DNA of 64,000 nucleotides from an uncultured Chitinophagaceae bacterium (GTDB taxonomy: Bacteria > Bacteroidota > Bacteroidia > Chitinophagales > Chitinophagaceae): the NCBI GenBank assembly GCA_937958995.1, contig CALGAP010000004.1, forward strand, positions 62,001 to 126,000, read 5' to 3'. Positions within the stretch are counted from its first letter, which is position 1. Every line of letters begins with the position of its first letter. Both the position numbers and the translations under genes were made by a program. Under the pieces are notes generated by a model. The model saw only the letters and a list, made by a program, of their open reading frames with translations. It ran no database searches and was not told the DNA's origin. Below, in pieces: positions 6,184-15,706 of the stretch.

Positions 6184-9100
6184 ATGGCCCAACCCCTTGC
6201 CTTTATCGACCTTGAGATTGGTAAAAATGGCCAGATTATAGACATCGGCTGTTTAAAAGCAGACGGCCAGCAGTATCATGGTCGTTCGGTTCAGGACCTG
6301 TACAAGTTTCTGCAGGGCACTGAGTTTCTGTGCGGCCACAATATCATCTATCACGATTTAAAGTATTTGCGAATTGATAGCTCGGTACAACTAATCGACA
6401 CTTTATTTTTTTCGCCTTTACTGTTTCCCGCAAAGCCGTATCACAGGCTCGTTAAGGACTATAAACTTGATCCCGAAAACAGCAACAACCCGCTAACTGA
6501 CTCAATAAAAGCGAAAGAGTTGTTCGAAGATGAAATGTCAAAATTTGATCAATTAGATCGGGAACTACAAGATATATTTTTTCATCTGCTTCACGACAAA
6601 CCTGGTTTCTCAGGTTTTTTTTCATATCGCCGGCATAAACCGAAAAGCAGTAATCTGAAAGAAGCTATTGCACAGGCATATTCAGGTACTATTTGTTCCA
6701 ATGCAAAGCTTGACCACCTGATTTTTGACTTTCCTATCGAACTGGCATATGCGCTGGCCCTGATTCGGGTAAATGATGTAAGCTCTATTCTTCCGCCATG
6801 GGTTATGAAGAGCTATCCCAATGTGCAGAAGTGTTTTCGTGTTTTGCGCAGCACCCCTTGCCTTATGGGCTGCGACTGGTGCCAAAGCAAACTGGAACCC
6901 GTGGCGGCGTTGAAGCGCTGGTTTGGCTATCCCGGCTTCAGGAGCTTTGATGGAGAACCCCTGCAGGAGAAAGCTGTAAGGGCGGCCATCAACAATGAGT
7001 CTTTGCTTGCCGTTTTTCCTACTGGTGGAGGCAAATCCATCACCTTTCAGTTGCCCGCATTGATTGCCGGCGAAAATGAGCGAGGACTTACCGTTGTGAT
7101 ATCTCCTTTGCAATCTCTTATGAAAGACCAGGTAGATAACCTTGAGAAAAAGGGTATTACTGAAGCGGTTACGATCAACGGTTTATTGGACCCCATTGAG
7201 CGGGCCAGGTCAATAGAACGCGTGTATGAAGGCGGGGCAAACATCTTGTATATTTCTCCCGAAAGTCTAAGGAACAACACCATTCAACGTCTATTAGAGG
7301 GGCGGCATATCGCGAGATTTGTGATAGATGAGGCGCACTGTTTCAGTGCCTGGGGCCAGGACTTCAGAACTGATTATTTGTACATCGGGGATTTTATAAA
7401 AAAGCTTCAGGAAACCAAGAATCTCGACTATAGTATTCCTGTTTCGTGTTTCACCGCCACAGCTAAACAAAGGGTGATCGACGACATCAGGAAGTATTTT
7501 AAGGAAAAACTCAATTTAACGCTGGCACTTTTCACTTCTAAGGCAAGGCGAACAAACTTAAGGTATAAAGTTCTGGCCTGCGAAAAGTCGGAAAAGTACC
7601 AGGCACTGCGCACACTGCTTGAAGCAGAAAAGTGTCCAACCATAATTTACGTTTCACGAACAAGAACGGCTGAATACCTTGCGGAAACGCTTTGCGAAGA
7701 TGGCTTCAACGCAGAATACTATCACGGCAAGATGGACAGCCGCGACCGCATTGCTCACCAGGAGTCCTTTATGGATGGTACTACCGATATTATAGTGGCT
7801 ACATCGGCATTCGGAATGGGCGTGGACAAAAGTGATGTGGGACTCGTGATTCACTATGAAATTTCAGACTCACTCGAAAATTACATCCAGGAAGCAGGCA
7901 GGGCAGGAAGAGATGAACGTATTGTTGCCAATTGTTACATACTTTTTGACGAAGAAGATCTCAATAAGCATTTTGTATTGCTTAACCAGACTAAACTCAC
8001 CAAGGCAGAGATAAACCAGGTATGGAAAGCAATCAAGAATCTGACAAAAAAACGCACGACCGTTTCCAATTCCGCTTTGGAAATAGCCCGTAAAGCAGGC
8101 TGGGATGATGAAGTGGCCGACATTGAGTCAAGAATCATAACCGCCATCGCCGCTCTGGAGCAAAGCGGATACTTGCTGAGAGGCAATAATTCTCCGCGAG
8201 TATTTGCCACGGGTATATTGGCACCCAACGCGCAAGACGCGATTGAACAGATTTCAGCTTCTGAGAAGTTTACCAATGAGGAAAAGGAAATTGCCGGACG
8301 TATTATCAAAAGGCTGTTTTCCGCGAAACGGATCAGCGAGTCCATGGGAGAAGGAGGTGAAACCCGGGTTGATTACCTGGCCGACATTCTTGGATTACAC
8401 AGGGAAACAGTTATTCATATCATCAATCTGCTGCGAGAGGAGAAAATACTTGCCGACAGCAAAGACCTGAACGCCTTCATTAAACGGAGTACGCGCGAAG
8501 AGGGCAATATAAAGAACATTGCCGCACGATTTTTACGACTGGAAGAGTTTCTGCTCAAAGAAATTCAGAATGGCGCAACAACGGTTCATCTGAAAGAGCT
8601 CAACCAGAAAGCTGCAGCAGCGCTTGGCGAAGACGTAAACCCCCGGCATTTTAAGACGATCTTCAACATCTGGGCTATACAAGGCTGGCTGGAAAAGAAA
8701 AGGGATGGAAATGACAACAACTACTATTCACTAAAACTAAAGTTTGAAATAGAAAATATTGCCGAGAAAATTGAACGTCGAAAAATCATTGCCGCAACGA
8801 TTGTTCAATTTCTATTTGAGAAAGCACAACTGTCAACCGGCAATAATTCTGATGAAGTGCCGGTTGAATTTTCGGTATTGGAGGCGAAAGAATATTTCAA
8901 AAAATCGAACCAAATATTTCAGAAAGAGGTAAAGGCGAAAGATATAGAAGATACGCTCTTTTACCTGGCAAAAATAGAGGCGATAAGCATTGAAGGAGGG
9001 TTCCTGGTGCTGTATAACCGCCTTTCGATAGAGCGTAAGGAGCTGAACCCACATGTTATGTACAAAAATGAGGACTATGTAAAACTGGAGGAACACTACC

Positions 9101-10965
9101 AGAGTAAAATACAGCAAATACATATAGTGGGCGAGTACGCGCAGCGCATGATCAACAACTACAATGACGCTTTACAATTTGCGGATGATTATTTTCAAGT
9201 CAATTACTCATCATTCCTGCATAAATATTTTCCGAAGAGAGCAAATGACCTCAACCTCAAAATCACAAAAAGGAAATTCGAGCAATTGTTTGGTGGACTT
9301 TCACTGGAGCAATCGCAAGTGATGCAGGATAATTCAAGCCAGTATATAGTGGTGGCGGCAGGACCTGGAAGCGGAAAGACAAGGGTGCTTGTTCATAAAC
9401 TGGCTTCATTGTTACAATTGGAAGATGTTAAGCACGAACAATTGCTAATGTTAACATTCTCCCGGGCAGCCGCTTCTGAATTCAAGTCCAAGCTATACAA
9501 TCTTATTGGTAACGCTGCCTACTACGTGGAGATAAAAACTTTTCATTCATATTGTTTCGATCTGTTGGGCAAATTGGGCGACCTGGAACATGCCGAATCG
9601 ATCATCGAGACGGCTATCTCTAAAATCAGAAGCGGAGAAATCTCGTTGAACCGGATTACGAAATCGGTATTGGTGATAGACGAAGCGCAGGATATCAGCA
9701 GCCGCGAGTTTGAACTGATTAAACTGCTGGTAGAAATGAATGAAGAAATGCGAGTGGTGCTGGTTGGCGATGATGACCAGAACATTTTTGAATGGCGCGG
9801 TGCAAGTGCGGACTGTTTGAAATGGTTTTTAAAAGAGAAAAAAGCCACCGCCTATAAGTTGCTTGATAACTATCGGAGTAAAGCGGAGATAATTGAACTT
9901 GCCAATAAATTTGTTACAACAATTCAAAATCGGCTAAAAGGTGAGCCGATTGTATCGAAGCAGGGCCCGGGAGCGATTGTAAAAATCACTCAGTATCACA
10001 GTCCCGAACTATTATTGCCCACGGTGAATGCTGTTATCAAAACTCAGCTATCGGGATCGGTTGCCGTATTGACTACCACCAATGAAGAAGCGTCTATGGT
10101 TGCATCTTTGCTGCAGGATCGGGGTTTTAAATCAAAGCTCATCCAAAGCAACGATAACTTCAGGCTTCAAAATTTGCTTGAGCTGAGATTTTTTTCAGAC
10201 AATATCCTGGCTTCTCCCGCCAGCACACATACTATAGACCCTGACCTTTTCGAGCAATCGGTGTTAAAATTGAAAAGCACGTTTGCCGGGTCTCCCAACC
10301 TGGAGCTGGTAATACGAATCATTACTCTGTTCAGGCAGGAGTATGCCAAAAAAATGTACAAATCTGACTGGCAATCGTACCTGGTTGAATCCAGATTGGA
10401 AAATTTTTATGCCGAGGAATCGGAAGTTATCCAGGTTGCTACAATTCATAAAGCAAAGGGAAGGGAATTTGACAACGTATTTATACTTCTCAACAATTTC
10501 CAATTTTCAAATGACGAAAAGAGGCGACTGTTGTATGTTGCAATGACCAGGGCCAGGAACCACCTCCAGGTCCATTATAAAGGCGACTATCTGCAACCAT
10601 TTGTGACACCTGAAATCAGCTATTCGGTGGATCAAAACGTTTACTCGGAACCTGGTACGCTAAGTTTGATTCTGGACCTGAAACAAGTGTGGCTCAGCTT
10701 TGGCGAGTCGAGTTACAGGCAATACTTAATTAAAAATCTGCGACCCGGGCAGCAATTACAAATTAGCGAGGACGGGTCGGGATGCGATGTGGGTAAGGAC
10801 TGTGTGGTAAAGTTTGCCAAGGCATTCCAGGAAAAATTGAAAAAATATCTTGACAAAGGCTACAAACCCAGTCATGCGTTTATTCGATATATAGTTTACT
10901 GGATTAACGAATCAAACAAAGAAATCAGAGTCATATTGCCCGAAATCAAACTGCAAAAAACATAA
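6184..10965 (+). CDS. DnaQ-like exonuclease / RecQ helicase / UvrD-type helicase fusion
   Basis: This 1593-residue protein joins three enzymes. Residues 1-150 are a DEDD-type exonuclease domain (FIDLEIG with Asp9/Glu11; GHNIIYHDLKYL; a final LTDSIKAKELF). A CX3CX2C motif (Cys226, 230, 233) follows. Residues about 255-700 are a RecQ superfamily-2 helicase (TGGGKS at 280, DEAH at 382, AGRAGRD near 572), lacking the four-Cys zinc module of normal RecQ. A helical, winged-helix-like middle leads to a UvrD/Rep superfamily-1 helicase (GPGSGKT at 1060, DEAQD at 1166, GDDDQNIFEWRGA near 1196, VAMTRAR near 1452). The ATG at 6184 puts the exonuclease motif at the N-terminus; a GTG at 6148 is possible. 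It is a lone gene, separate from the housekeeping recQ 9 kb away. DNA repair or defence are both plausible. Confidence 0.9.
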   Translation: MAQPLAFIDLEIGKNGQIIDIGCLKADGQQYHGRSVQDLYKFLQGTEFLCGHNIIYHDLKYLRIDSSVQLIDTLFFSPLLFPAKPYHRLVKDYKLDPENSNNPLTDSIKAKELFEDEMSKFDQLDRELQDIFFHLLHDKPGFSGFFSYRRHKPKSSNLKEAIAQAYSGTICSNAKLDHLIFDFPIELAYALALIRVNDVSSILPPWVMKSYPNVQKCFRVLRSTPCLMGCDWCQSKLEPVAALKRWFGYPGFRSFDGEPLQEKAVRAAINNESLLAVFPTGGGKSITFQLPALIAGENERGLTVVISPLQSLMKDQVDNLEKKGITEAVTINGLLDPIERARSIERVYEGGANILYISPESLRNNTIQRLLEGRHIARFVIDEAHCFSAWGQDFRTDYLYIGDFIKKLQETKNLDYSIPVSCFTATAKQRVIDDIRKYFKEKLNLTLALFTSKARRTNLRYKVLACEKSEKYQALRTLLEAEKCPTIIYVSRTRTAEYLAETLCEDGFNAEYYHGKMDSRDRIAHQESFMDGTTDIIVATSAFGMGVDKSDVGLVIHYEISDSLENYIQEAGRAGRDERIVANCYILFDEEDLNKHFVLLNQTKLTKAEINQVWKAIKNLTKKRTTVSNSALEIARKAGWDDEVADIESRIITAIAALEQSGYLLRGNNSPRVFATGILAPNAQDAIEQISASEKFTNEEKEIAGRIIKRLFSAKRISESMGEGGETRVDYLADILGLHRETVIHIINLLREEKILADSKDLNAFIKRSTREEGNIKNIAARFLRLEEFLLKEIQNGATTVHLKELNQKAAAALGEDVNPRHFKTIFNIWAIQGWLEKKRDGNDNNYYSLKLKFEIENIAEKIERRKIIAATIVQFLFEKAQLSTGNNSDEVPVEFSVLEAKEYFKKSNQIFQKEVKAKDIEDTLFYLAKIEAISIEGGFLVLYNRLSIERKELNPHVMYKNEDYVKLEEHYQSKIQQIHIVGEYAQRMINNYNDALQFADDYFQVNYSSFLHKYFPKRANDLNLKITKRKFEQLFGGLSLEQSQVMQDNSSQYIVVAAGPGSGKTRVLVHKLASLLQLEDVKHEQLLMLTFSRAAASEFKSKLYNLIGNAAYYVEIKTFHSYCFDLLGKLGDLEHAESIIETAISKIRSGEISLNRITKSVLVIDEAQDISSREFELIKLLVEMNEEMRVVLVGDDDQNIFEWRGASADCLKWFLKEKKATAYKLLDNYRSKAEIIELANKFVTTIQNRLKGEPIVSKQGPGAIVKITQYHSPELLLPTVNAVIKTQLSGSVAVLTTTNEEASMVASLLQDRGFKSKLIQSNDNFRLQNLLELRFFSDNILASPASTHTIDPDLFEQSVLKLKSTFAGSPNLELVIRIITLFRQEYAKKMYKSDWQSYLVESRLENFYAEESEVIQVATIHKAKGREFDNVFILLNNFQFSNDEKRRLLYVAMTRARNHLQVHYKGDYLQPFVTPEISYSVDQNVYSEPGTLSLILDLKQVWLSFGESSYRQYLIKNLRPGQQLQISEDGSGCDVGKDCVVKFAKAFQEKLKKYLDKGYKPSHAFIRYIVYWINESNKEIRVILPEIKLQKT

Positions 10966-10975
10966 ACGGATTTTC

Positions 10976-11251
10976 CTACACCAAAAACCCTACCGCAAAC
11001 GCTACTCCCATTCCCACTACTCCCCCGAAAACCGACCAAACCGCGTCCATCAATTCGTAAACGCCGATGCCTGTTATTTTCGAGAAAAGTTCGAATCCAT
11101 AGCTAATAGCACAGATCAGCAGAAAAACAATAATGCTCACCCATAATAAATTTTCGGGAAATAACCACCAGCCCAGGCCTTGCAGTACCACTCCCATAAG
11201 GATGCCTGCGTAGAAATGTCGCCATTTGTCGGGAGCTACATTCTTAAACAT
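10976..11251 (-). CDS. Small integral membrane protein
   Basis: The 91-residue product starts MFKNVAPDKWRHFYAG and has three hydrophobic segments (about 14-32, 35-52 and 68-90). The loop between the last two carries YELMDAVWSVFGGVVG, where the acidic-DA pattern before a glycine-rich helix resembles small VanZ-like or lysis-type membrane proteins. I cannot assign a function. It is convergent with the helicase fusion, with only 10 bases between the stops. Confidence 0.7.
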   Translation of the reverse strand: MFKNVAPDKWRHFYAGILMGVVLQGLGWWLFPENLLWVSIIVFLLICAISYGFELFSKITGIGVYELMDAVWSVFGGVVGMGVAFAVGFLV

Positions 11252-11281
11252 GGGCTAATGTACCGCATTATCGCATATAAC

Positions 11282-11304
11282 AAAAAAGTCCCGGCATTGC
11301 CGGG
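11282..11304 (-). terminator. Minus-strand terminator
   Basis: CCCGGC (11290-11295) and GCCGGG (11299-11304) flank a 3-nt loop; on the minus strand the stem is followed by TTTTTT. It serves the parvulin-like gene that ends at 11356. Confidence 0.8.
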
Positions 11305-11355
11305 GCCAATTCAATATTCTGGAAAATTCTTAGTGCGATACTGAGGCCCGCTCTT

Positions 11356-11967
11356 CTACCGTCCATTAGACCTCAGCACCTTAATATCTTTCGTGATCTG
11401 GTCATCATGAGTTTTATGCACTATATAATGCCATTGCTTTTCGGGAACATCTACGAAAAAGATTTCTCCCTTCTTATGTTTTTGCACGGCATCCTGGAAT
11501 TCTTTCGGAAATGAGAATTCGCCCCAAAACCAATCGGTATCACCGCGGGTTTTGTTGCCGTCCATCGTGAATTCATCCGATAATTTTCCCCAGTCTTCAC
11601 CAGCCTGGAATCTTGTTACAATTATTTTCTTAAGGCTGTCGATCTCCGCTTTGGTAAGCGATCCGCCGTCGAGGAAGATATATTGGGCACGAAGAAGAAT
11701 GGATTCTTTTACTTCGAGAATTTTATAGGTTACGTAACCTACCGAAAACACATCGCCCTGTTTTTGTCTCAGCAATCGTTTTTCCAGCAGCCCCGAATCG
11801 CGGCCATAAGAAACTTCGAATATTTCGGGCTTCAGCTCGGGATTGTTCTTGATGTATTCCTCGGCCTGCTGAATGGTAGTTATCTTCTGAAATTTTTCGG
11901 TGACGGTTTGCTGCGCAAAAACGGGTGCCGCCATCAAAGCCAGTAGCACCATAAGATTAATTTTCAT
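11356..11967 (-). CDS. Exported parvulin-like (PpiC) peptidyl-prolyl isomerase
   Basis: A signal peptide (MKINLMVLLALMAAPVFAQ) is followed by a short helical region and a single rotamase-type domain (about residues 90-195). The diagnostic pattern is visible: an ILLRAQYIFL strand where parvulins have 'A.HIL', FQAGEDWGKLSDEFTMDG for 'G.dF..lA...S.D', DTDWFWGEFSF for 'GG.lg.f', and FFVDVPEKQWHYIVHKTHD for the last strand. Such proteins assist folding in the periplasm. The match is looser than in canonical SurA/PrsA domains, so catalysis is unproven. It is monocistronic with its own terminator. Confidence 0.7.
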   Translation of the reverse strand: MKINLMVLLALMAAPVFAQQTVTEKFQKITTIQQAEEYIKNNPELKPEIFEVSYGRDSGLLEKRLLRQKQGDVFSVGYVTYKILEVKESILLRAQYIFLDGGSLTKAEIDSLKKIIVTRFQAGEDWGKLSDEFTMDGNKTRGDTDWFWGEFSFPKEFQDAVQKHKKGEIFFVDVPEKQWHYIVHKTHDDQITKDIKVLRSNGR

Positions 11968-12111
11968 ACTCGTCTGTTTATCAGTGTTGCGAAATTATAA
12001 TTGACCCTGTTGTCTCTACAGAATTTGGGGGATTGGCAAGTTAAGGATTCTCCATCTTGGCCCATGTTAAAATCTACGACTTTATATAGATAGCGCCCGG
12101 ATTTTTCCCCC

Positions 12112-12119
12112 TATTTTTG
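12112..12119 (+). promoter_or_regulatory. Candidate -7 box (TATTTTTG) of the sugar dehydrogenase gene
   Basis: The octamer fits TAnnTTTG, the Bacteroidota -7 element, 24 bases before the ATG at 12144. No clear TTG -33 element is present upstream. Confidence 0.45.
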
Positions 12120-12143
12120 TTTTCTATTTAAAAAAATACACTA

Positions 12144-13376
12144 ATGAAAATCCTGTTGACTATTTGCCTGGCAATATCTGCTGCGTTTTTGATTTCCAAT
12201 AAGGATATACAACCTACAGACGCTATTCTGATTCAAAACGATAGCCTGCCTCCTGTAGAAAACAGACCGCCCAATAGCAATTACAAGCCCGCTTTTCCCG
12301 GTCAGACCCGCGTGCGTGGTGTAAAGACCAAAACGCCCTACAAGGTGGAGAAAATTGCGGAAAACCTGGGTCGCCCATGGGCTATTACGTTATTGCCCGA
12401 CGGAAGGTTTGTTATTACCGATAAATCGGGCTTCATGGCCATACACTCGGCCGATGGCAAACAATTGAAAAAAATCACCGGCTTCCCCAAAGTGGATGAT
12501 CGCGGGCAGGGCGGTATGCTCGATGTAGCCCCCGATCCTGATTTTGACAAAAACAAAATCCTTTACTGGTCTTTTTCTGAGCCGCAAGAGGGAAATGGCA
12601 CCAATTTGATGGCCGTGGCCAAGGGAAAGTTGTCGGCTGATGAGACTTCTATACAAGACGTTACGGTTATTTTCAGGGCCACGCCTGCGTTGAGAAGCAA
12701 CCTGCATTTTGGTTCAAGACTGCTTTTCGACAAGTCGGGCTACCTGTTTGTGAGCACCGGCGAGCGTTCTATATTGGAAGGAAGAAGGCAGGCTCAATTG
12801 CTGGAATCGGGACTGGGAAAAATATACAGGATGACTAAGGATGGAAAACCAGCGCCGGGAAATCCATTCTTAAATAACAGTAATGCCGTGCCGCAGATCT
12901 ACGCGTATGGCGTTCGCAACCCGCAAAGCCTGGCCTTTCATCCTGTGACCGGCGATTTGTGGGAAGCGGAATTTGGTCCCCGCGGCGGCGATGAACTCAA
13001 TCTTATCCGCCCCGGTAAAAATTATGGCTGGCCGGTAATTACTTACGGTCTTGAATACAGCGGCCAACCCGTAGGCGATGGTATTCAGCAAAAAGAAGGC
13101 ATGGAGCAACCCGTATATTACTGGGACCCCGTTCTTTCGCCCAGCGGAATGGATTTCTACAGGGGTGATGACATTCCTGAATGGAAAAACAATCTCTTTA
13201 TCGGCGGGTTAAGTGGTCATATCGCGCGACTGGTTATCGAAAACAACAAAGTAGTGGGTGAGGAAAGAATTATGGAAGATAAAAGGGAAAGAGTTCGTGA
13301 TGTGGCGTATGCTAACGGCATGCTGTACGCCGTAACCGATTCGGGAAATATGTACCGCATTAGCCGCGACCGCTGA
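12144..13376 (+). CDS. PQQ-dependent sugar dehydrogenase (glucose/sorbosone dehydrogenase family)
   Basis: The 410-residue exported protein has a short N-terminal signal and a six-bladed beta-propeller typical of soluble aldose dehydrogenases. Recognisable blocks are GRPWAITLLPDGRFVITDK (blade 1), GQGGMLDVAPDPDF, NLHFGSRLLFDKSGYLFVST, IYAYGVRNPQSLAFHPVTG and WEAEFGPRGGDELNLIRPGK, which closes on NYGWP. These are hallmarks of the family that oxidises aldoses to lactones with PQQ in the periplasm. No PQQ biosynthesis genes are in the window, so the cofactor would be imported or made elsewhere. It is monocistronic and converges on the SusCD operon through a shared terminator. Confidence 0.92.
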   Translation: MKILLTICLAISAAFLISNKDIQPTDAILIQNDSLPPVENRPPNSNYKPAFPGQTRVRGVKTKTPYKVEKIAENLGRPWAITLLPDGRFVITDKSGFMAIHSADGKQLKKITGFPKVDDRGQGGMLDVAPDPDFDKNKILYWSFSEPQEGNGTNLMAVAKGKLSADETSIQDVTVIFRATPALRSNLHFGSRLLFDKSGYLFVSTGERSILEGRRQAQLLESGLGKIYRMTKDGKPAPGNPFLNNSNAVPQIYAYGVRNPQSLAFHPVTGDLWEAEFGPRGGDELNLIRPGKNYGWPVITYGLEYSGQPVGDGIQQKEGMEQPVYYWDPVLSPSGMDFYRGDDIPEWKNNLFIGGLSGHIARLVIENNKVVGEERIMEDKRERVRDVAYANGMLYAVTDSGNMYRISRDR

Positions 13377-13400
13377 TTGCGGTAAGAATTTTATATCAAT

Positions 13401-13431
13401 AAAAAGAGTGTACCAGTGCGGTACACTCTTT
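13401..13431. terminator. Bidirectional terminator between convergent genes
   Basis: AAAGAGTGTACC and GGTACACTCTTT form a 12-bp perfect stem around AGTGC, with A and T runs on the two sides. It can stop both the dehydrogenase (plus) and the SusCD operon (minus). Confidence 0.9.
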
Positions 13432-13455
13432 TCTTTTCATGCAGATTCCTTGCGG

Positions 13456-13980
13456 TTATTTCACGGTCCAACGAACCCAGGCATAATAGCCGAGGCCGTT
13501 CATACCGGAATGGCTCTGGCCGAAACCTTCGCCGGTTTGAGGAAATGTTTCATACTTCTTGGTGCCAACATAAATGTCGGGAGCGAAATCGTAAGTATCG
13601 CCGACTACCAGTGGTTCGCCAAAAAGATCGCATACTTCCTTGGCAGTAAAAGTGAATTCGGCAGGCAGAGAAGTAACGCCGGTTCTGAACACTTTCACTT
13701 TGTCTTTGGAAGCATTTTTCCTTACCACCACATCGATCTTATCTGGTGGTTTTGCACCGGGGAAGAACAAATCCATTTTGAATTTGCCAACGAAGGTGGC
13801 TGAATCGTCTTTTACCAGGTTAGCAGCTCCAACGCCACCGTCGATTAAGGTGGTCACAGCAGGAACTTCTTCTATCTGAACACGCTTGGGAATAGCGCCA
13901 TCGTCTTTGGAGCAGGCTGTAAACATCACAGCAGCGGTAAAGGCAACAGCGGTTAGAATATTTATCTTTCTCAATTTCAT
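13456..13980 (-). CDS. Lipoprotein, third gene of the SusCD operon
   Basis: With the start at 13980 the product is 174 residues and begins with a lipoprotein signal (MKLRKINILTAVAFTAAVMF, then TACSKDD). The mature part is predicted to be beta-rich with two short repeats of charged strands (FVGKFKMDLFFPG, KIDVVVRKNASKDKVKVF). The gene follows susD by 28 bases, the place where SusE/SusF-like surface glycan-binding lipoproteins normally lie, so a surface accessory role in nutrient capture is likely. I see no specific domain signature. A longer reading to 14082 would overlap susD and is rejected. Confidence 0.8.
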   Translation of the reverse strand: MKLRKINILTAVAFTAAVMFTACSKDDGAIPKRVQIEEVPAVTTLIDGGVGAANLVKDDSATFVGKFKMDLFFPGAKPPDKIDVVVRKNASKDKVKVFRTGVTSLPAEFTFTAKEVCDLFGEPLVVGDTYDFAPDIYVGTKKYETFPQTGEGFGQSHSGMNGLGYYAWVRWTVK

Positions 13981-14008
13981 AATTACAAGTTTTGATAGTT
14001 TCGAAAAA

Positions 14009-15682
14009 TTAGGGCAGCCAGAATGGTTTGTAAGTCTCAGGAACTTTCTGCGGCGGTGCATTCTGGTTAAGGTTAATTTCATTCAGACTGAAAGGCAGCG
14101 TCAGCGGGTATTTCCTATCGTTCGAAACGGGGGTAACTTTTCCGTCGGGACCGGTCCAGCTGGTGATAGTTCCTTCTGGTGCGGGAGCGAACAATTTGGG
14201 ATAGCCTGTTCTTCTGTAGTCAGTGTAGTTGTCAACCGGGTTTTCAATCCTGTTGATCCATTTCTGCGTAATTACCAGCTCCATTTTCTTTTCAGGAGTT
14301 GCCGCATCCCATTCAGCCATTACGCCATCAATATAATCGGCTGTTTCAGGCAGTGAAGAAACGGCGGGAACAGTCTGGCCGGCGCCTGCTGTGCTGGGTT
14401 TAACGAAATTGGCCACCACATTATCAACATGACCGAATGAAGCTTCCACTGCTTTTTCGAAAACTTCCCTGGCATCGCCAGGAGCGAGGCCTGCAAGAAT
14501 GAGCTCGGCTTCCAGGTAAAGGCGGTCGGCGTAAGTAATAAACTCGTGCGGACGTGCGCCGGTACCGGCATTTTGCGCGCCGATGGAGTTCACGCTTTTT
14601 GCAGCGCTGTCGTTGAAGCGGCCGCCCACGGGGAACACACCCAGCAACGAATATGTCTGGCTGTTAGAACCATCACGGCAGGGGCCGCTCGAGCCGAAGA
14701 GAATGGAAATGAATCCACCATCACGGTATTCGGTACAGTTTTCAGGAGTGGGGTTAGATCCGTTGACATCTGATTTCTGGTTGTAGATATAATAAGGAAT
14801 CCTCGGGTCTTCAAGACCTGTAAGGATATCAGGGTTCCATCCTTTCATGATTTCATACAACCAGGGGCTGAACAATTGGCCACCGCGTTGAGTAGCGTTG
14901 TAGTCGCCAAAGCCGGGATGCCTGTCGTCGGTAGCACCGATAGGACCATAAGGCATCATGAAACTTTCAGCTTGTGAGTTGATCAGTTTGCTGGGGTCAG
15001 ACAGCAAAGCTGTTACCTGTGCACTTACGTTTTGCACCAGCCTTACCTGGGTGTACAGTTTCAGCTTAAGCGTGTTGGCGGCTTTTACCCATCTTTCCCT
15101 GTTGCCTTTGTAGATGTAATCGTCGTTGCCGGGATAAGTGGGATTGGGAGTAGCATCGCTGATATCTGCAATGCCCTCATCAATCAAAGTGAAAAGCTGG
15201 GGATAGATGTCAGAACCCTTATCAAAGTTGGGTTGAAGAACGCCTTCTTCAAACCGGTCGAATTCTGAAAAAGGAACATCGCCATATACATCCACCAAAA
15301 CGCTGAAGACATATGCTTTCAGCACTTTGGCAATGCCCCTGTACACCAGGCGGCCCTCTTCAGTGCCGCGCGCGATGATTACGTTCAGGTTAGCCACGGC
15401 GGCGTATAAGCCTTCCCAGCTTTGTGCGCCGGCGCCATAGCGATCGGCAGCTACGCGGCCTGTGATCTGGTGAGTATAAACACCCATTACGTTGCCCATA
15501 CCGGTACCGAGTGCCAGGTTGTTGGAAATATTGCGTTCCGCAGCACTCAGGATCATGGAAACGGTAACCCCTGCAGGAGTGGGATCGTTAGGGTTCTTAT
15601 TTACGTCGAGAAACTTTTTACAGCCCGGGCCGATTAATACGACCATCATAAAAGCTGCAAGTATCAAATATTTTCTTCTCAT
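14009..15682 (-). CDS. SusD/RagB-family nutrient-binding outer-membrane lipoprotein
   Basis: The 557-residue protein starts with a lipobox (MVVLIGPGCKKFLDVNKNPN). FLDVNKNPNDPTP is the diagnostic start of the SusD-like family, and the N-terminal helices fit the TPR-type scaffold (FSVLVDVYGDVPFSEF). SusD proteins form the lid of the SusC channel and bind the ligand. It is the second gene of the operon, 24 bases after susC. The substrate cannot be told from sequence and no glycosidase lies in the operon. The NxNPNxP opening and RWVKAANTLKLKLYTQVRL indicate the SusD-like_2 branch. Confidence 0.95.
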   Translation of the reverse strand: MRRKYLILAAFMMVVLIGPGCKKFLDVNKNPNDPTPAGVTVSMILSAAERNISNNLALGTGMGNVMGVYTHQITGRVAADRYGAGAQSWEGLYAAVANLNVIIARGTEEGRLVYRGIAKVLKAYVFSVLVDVYGDVPFSEFDRFEEGVLQPNFDKGSDIYPQLFTLIDEGIADISDATPNPTYPGNDDYIYKGNRERWVKAANTLKLKLYTQVRLVQNVSAQVTALLSDPSKLINSQAESFMMPYGPIGATDDRHPGFGDYNATQRGGQLFSPWLYEIMKGWNPDILTGLEDPRIPYYIYNQKSDVNGSNPTPENCTEYRDGGFISILFGSSGPCRDGSNSQTYSLLGVFPVGGRFNDSAAKSVNSIGAQNAGTGARPHEFITYADRLYLEAELILAGLAPGDAREVFEKAVEASFGHVDNVVANFVKPSTAGAGQTVPAVSSLPETADYIDGVMAEWDAATPEKKMELVITQKWINRIENPVDNYTDYRRTGYPKLFAPAPEGTITSWTGPDGKVTPVSNDRKYPLTLPFSLNEINLNQNAPPQKVPETYKPFWLP

Positions 15683-15706
15683 GATTATATTAATTGCTTG
15701 ATGAGA

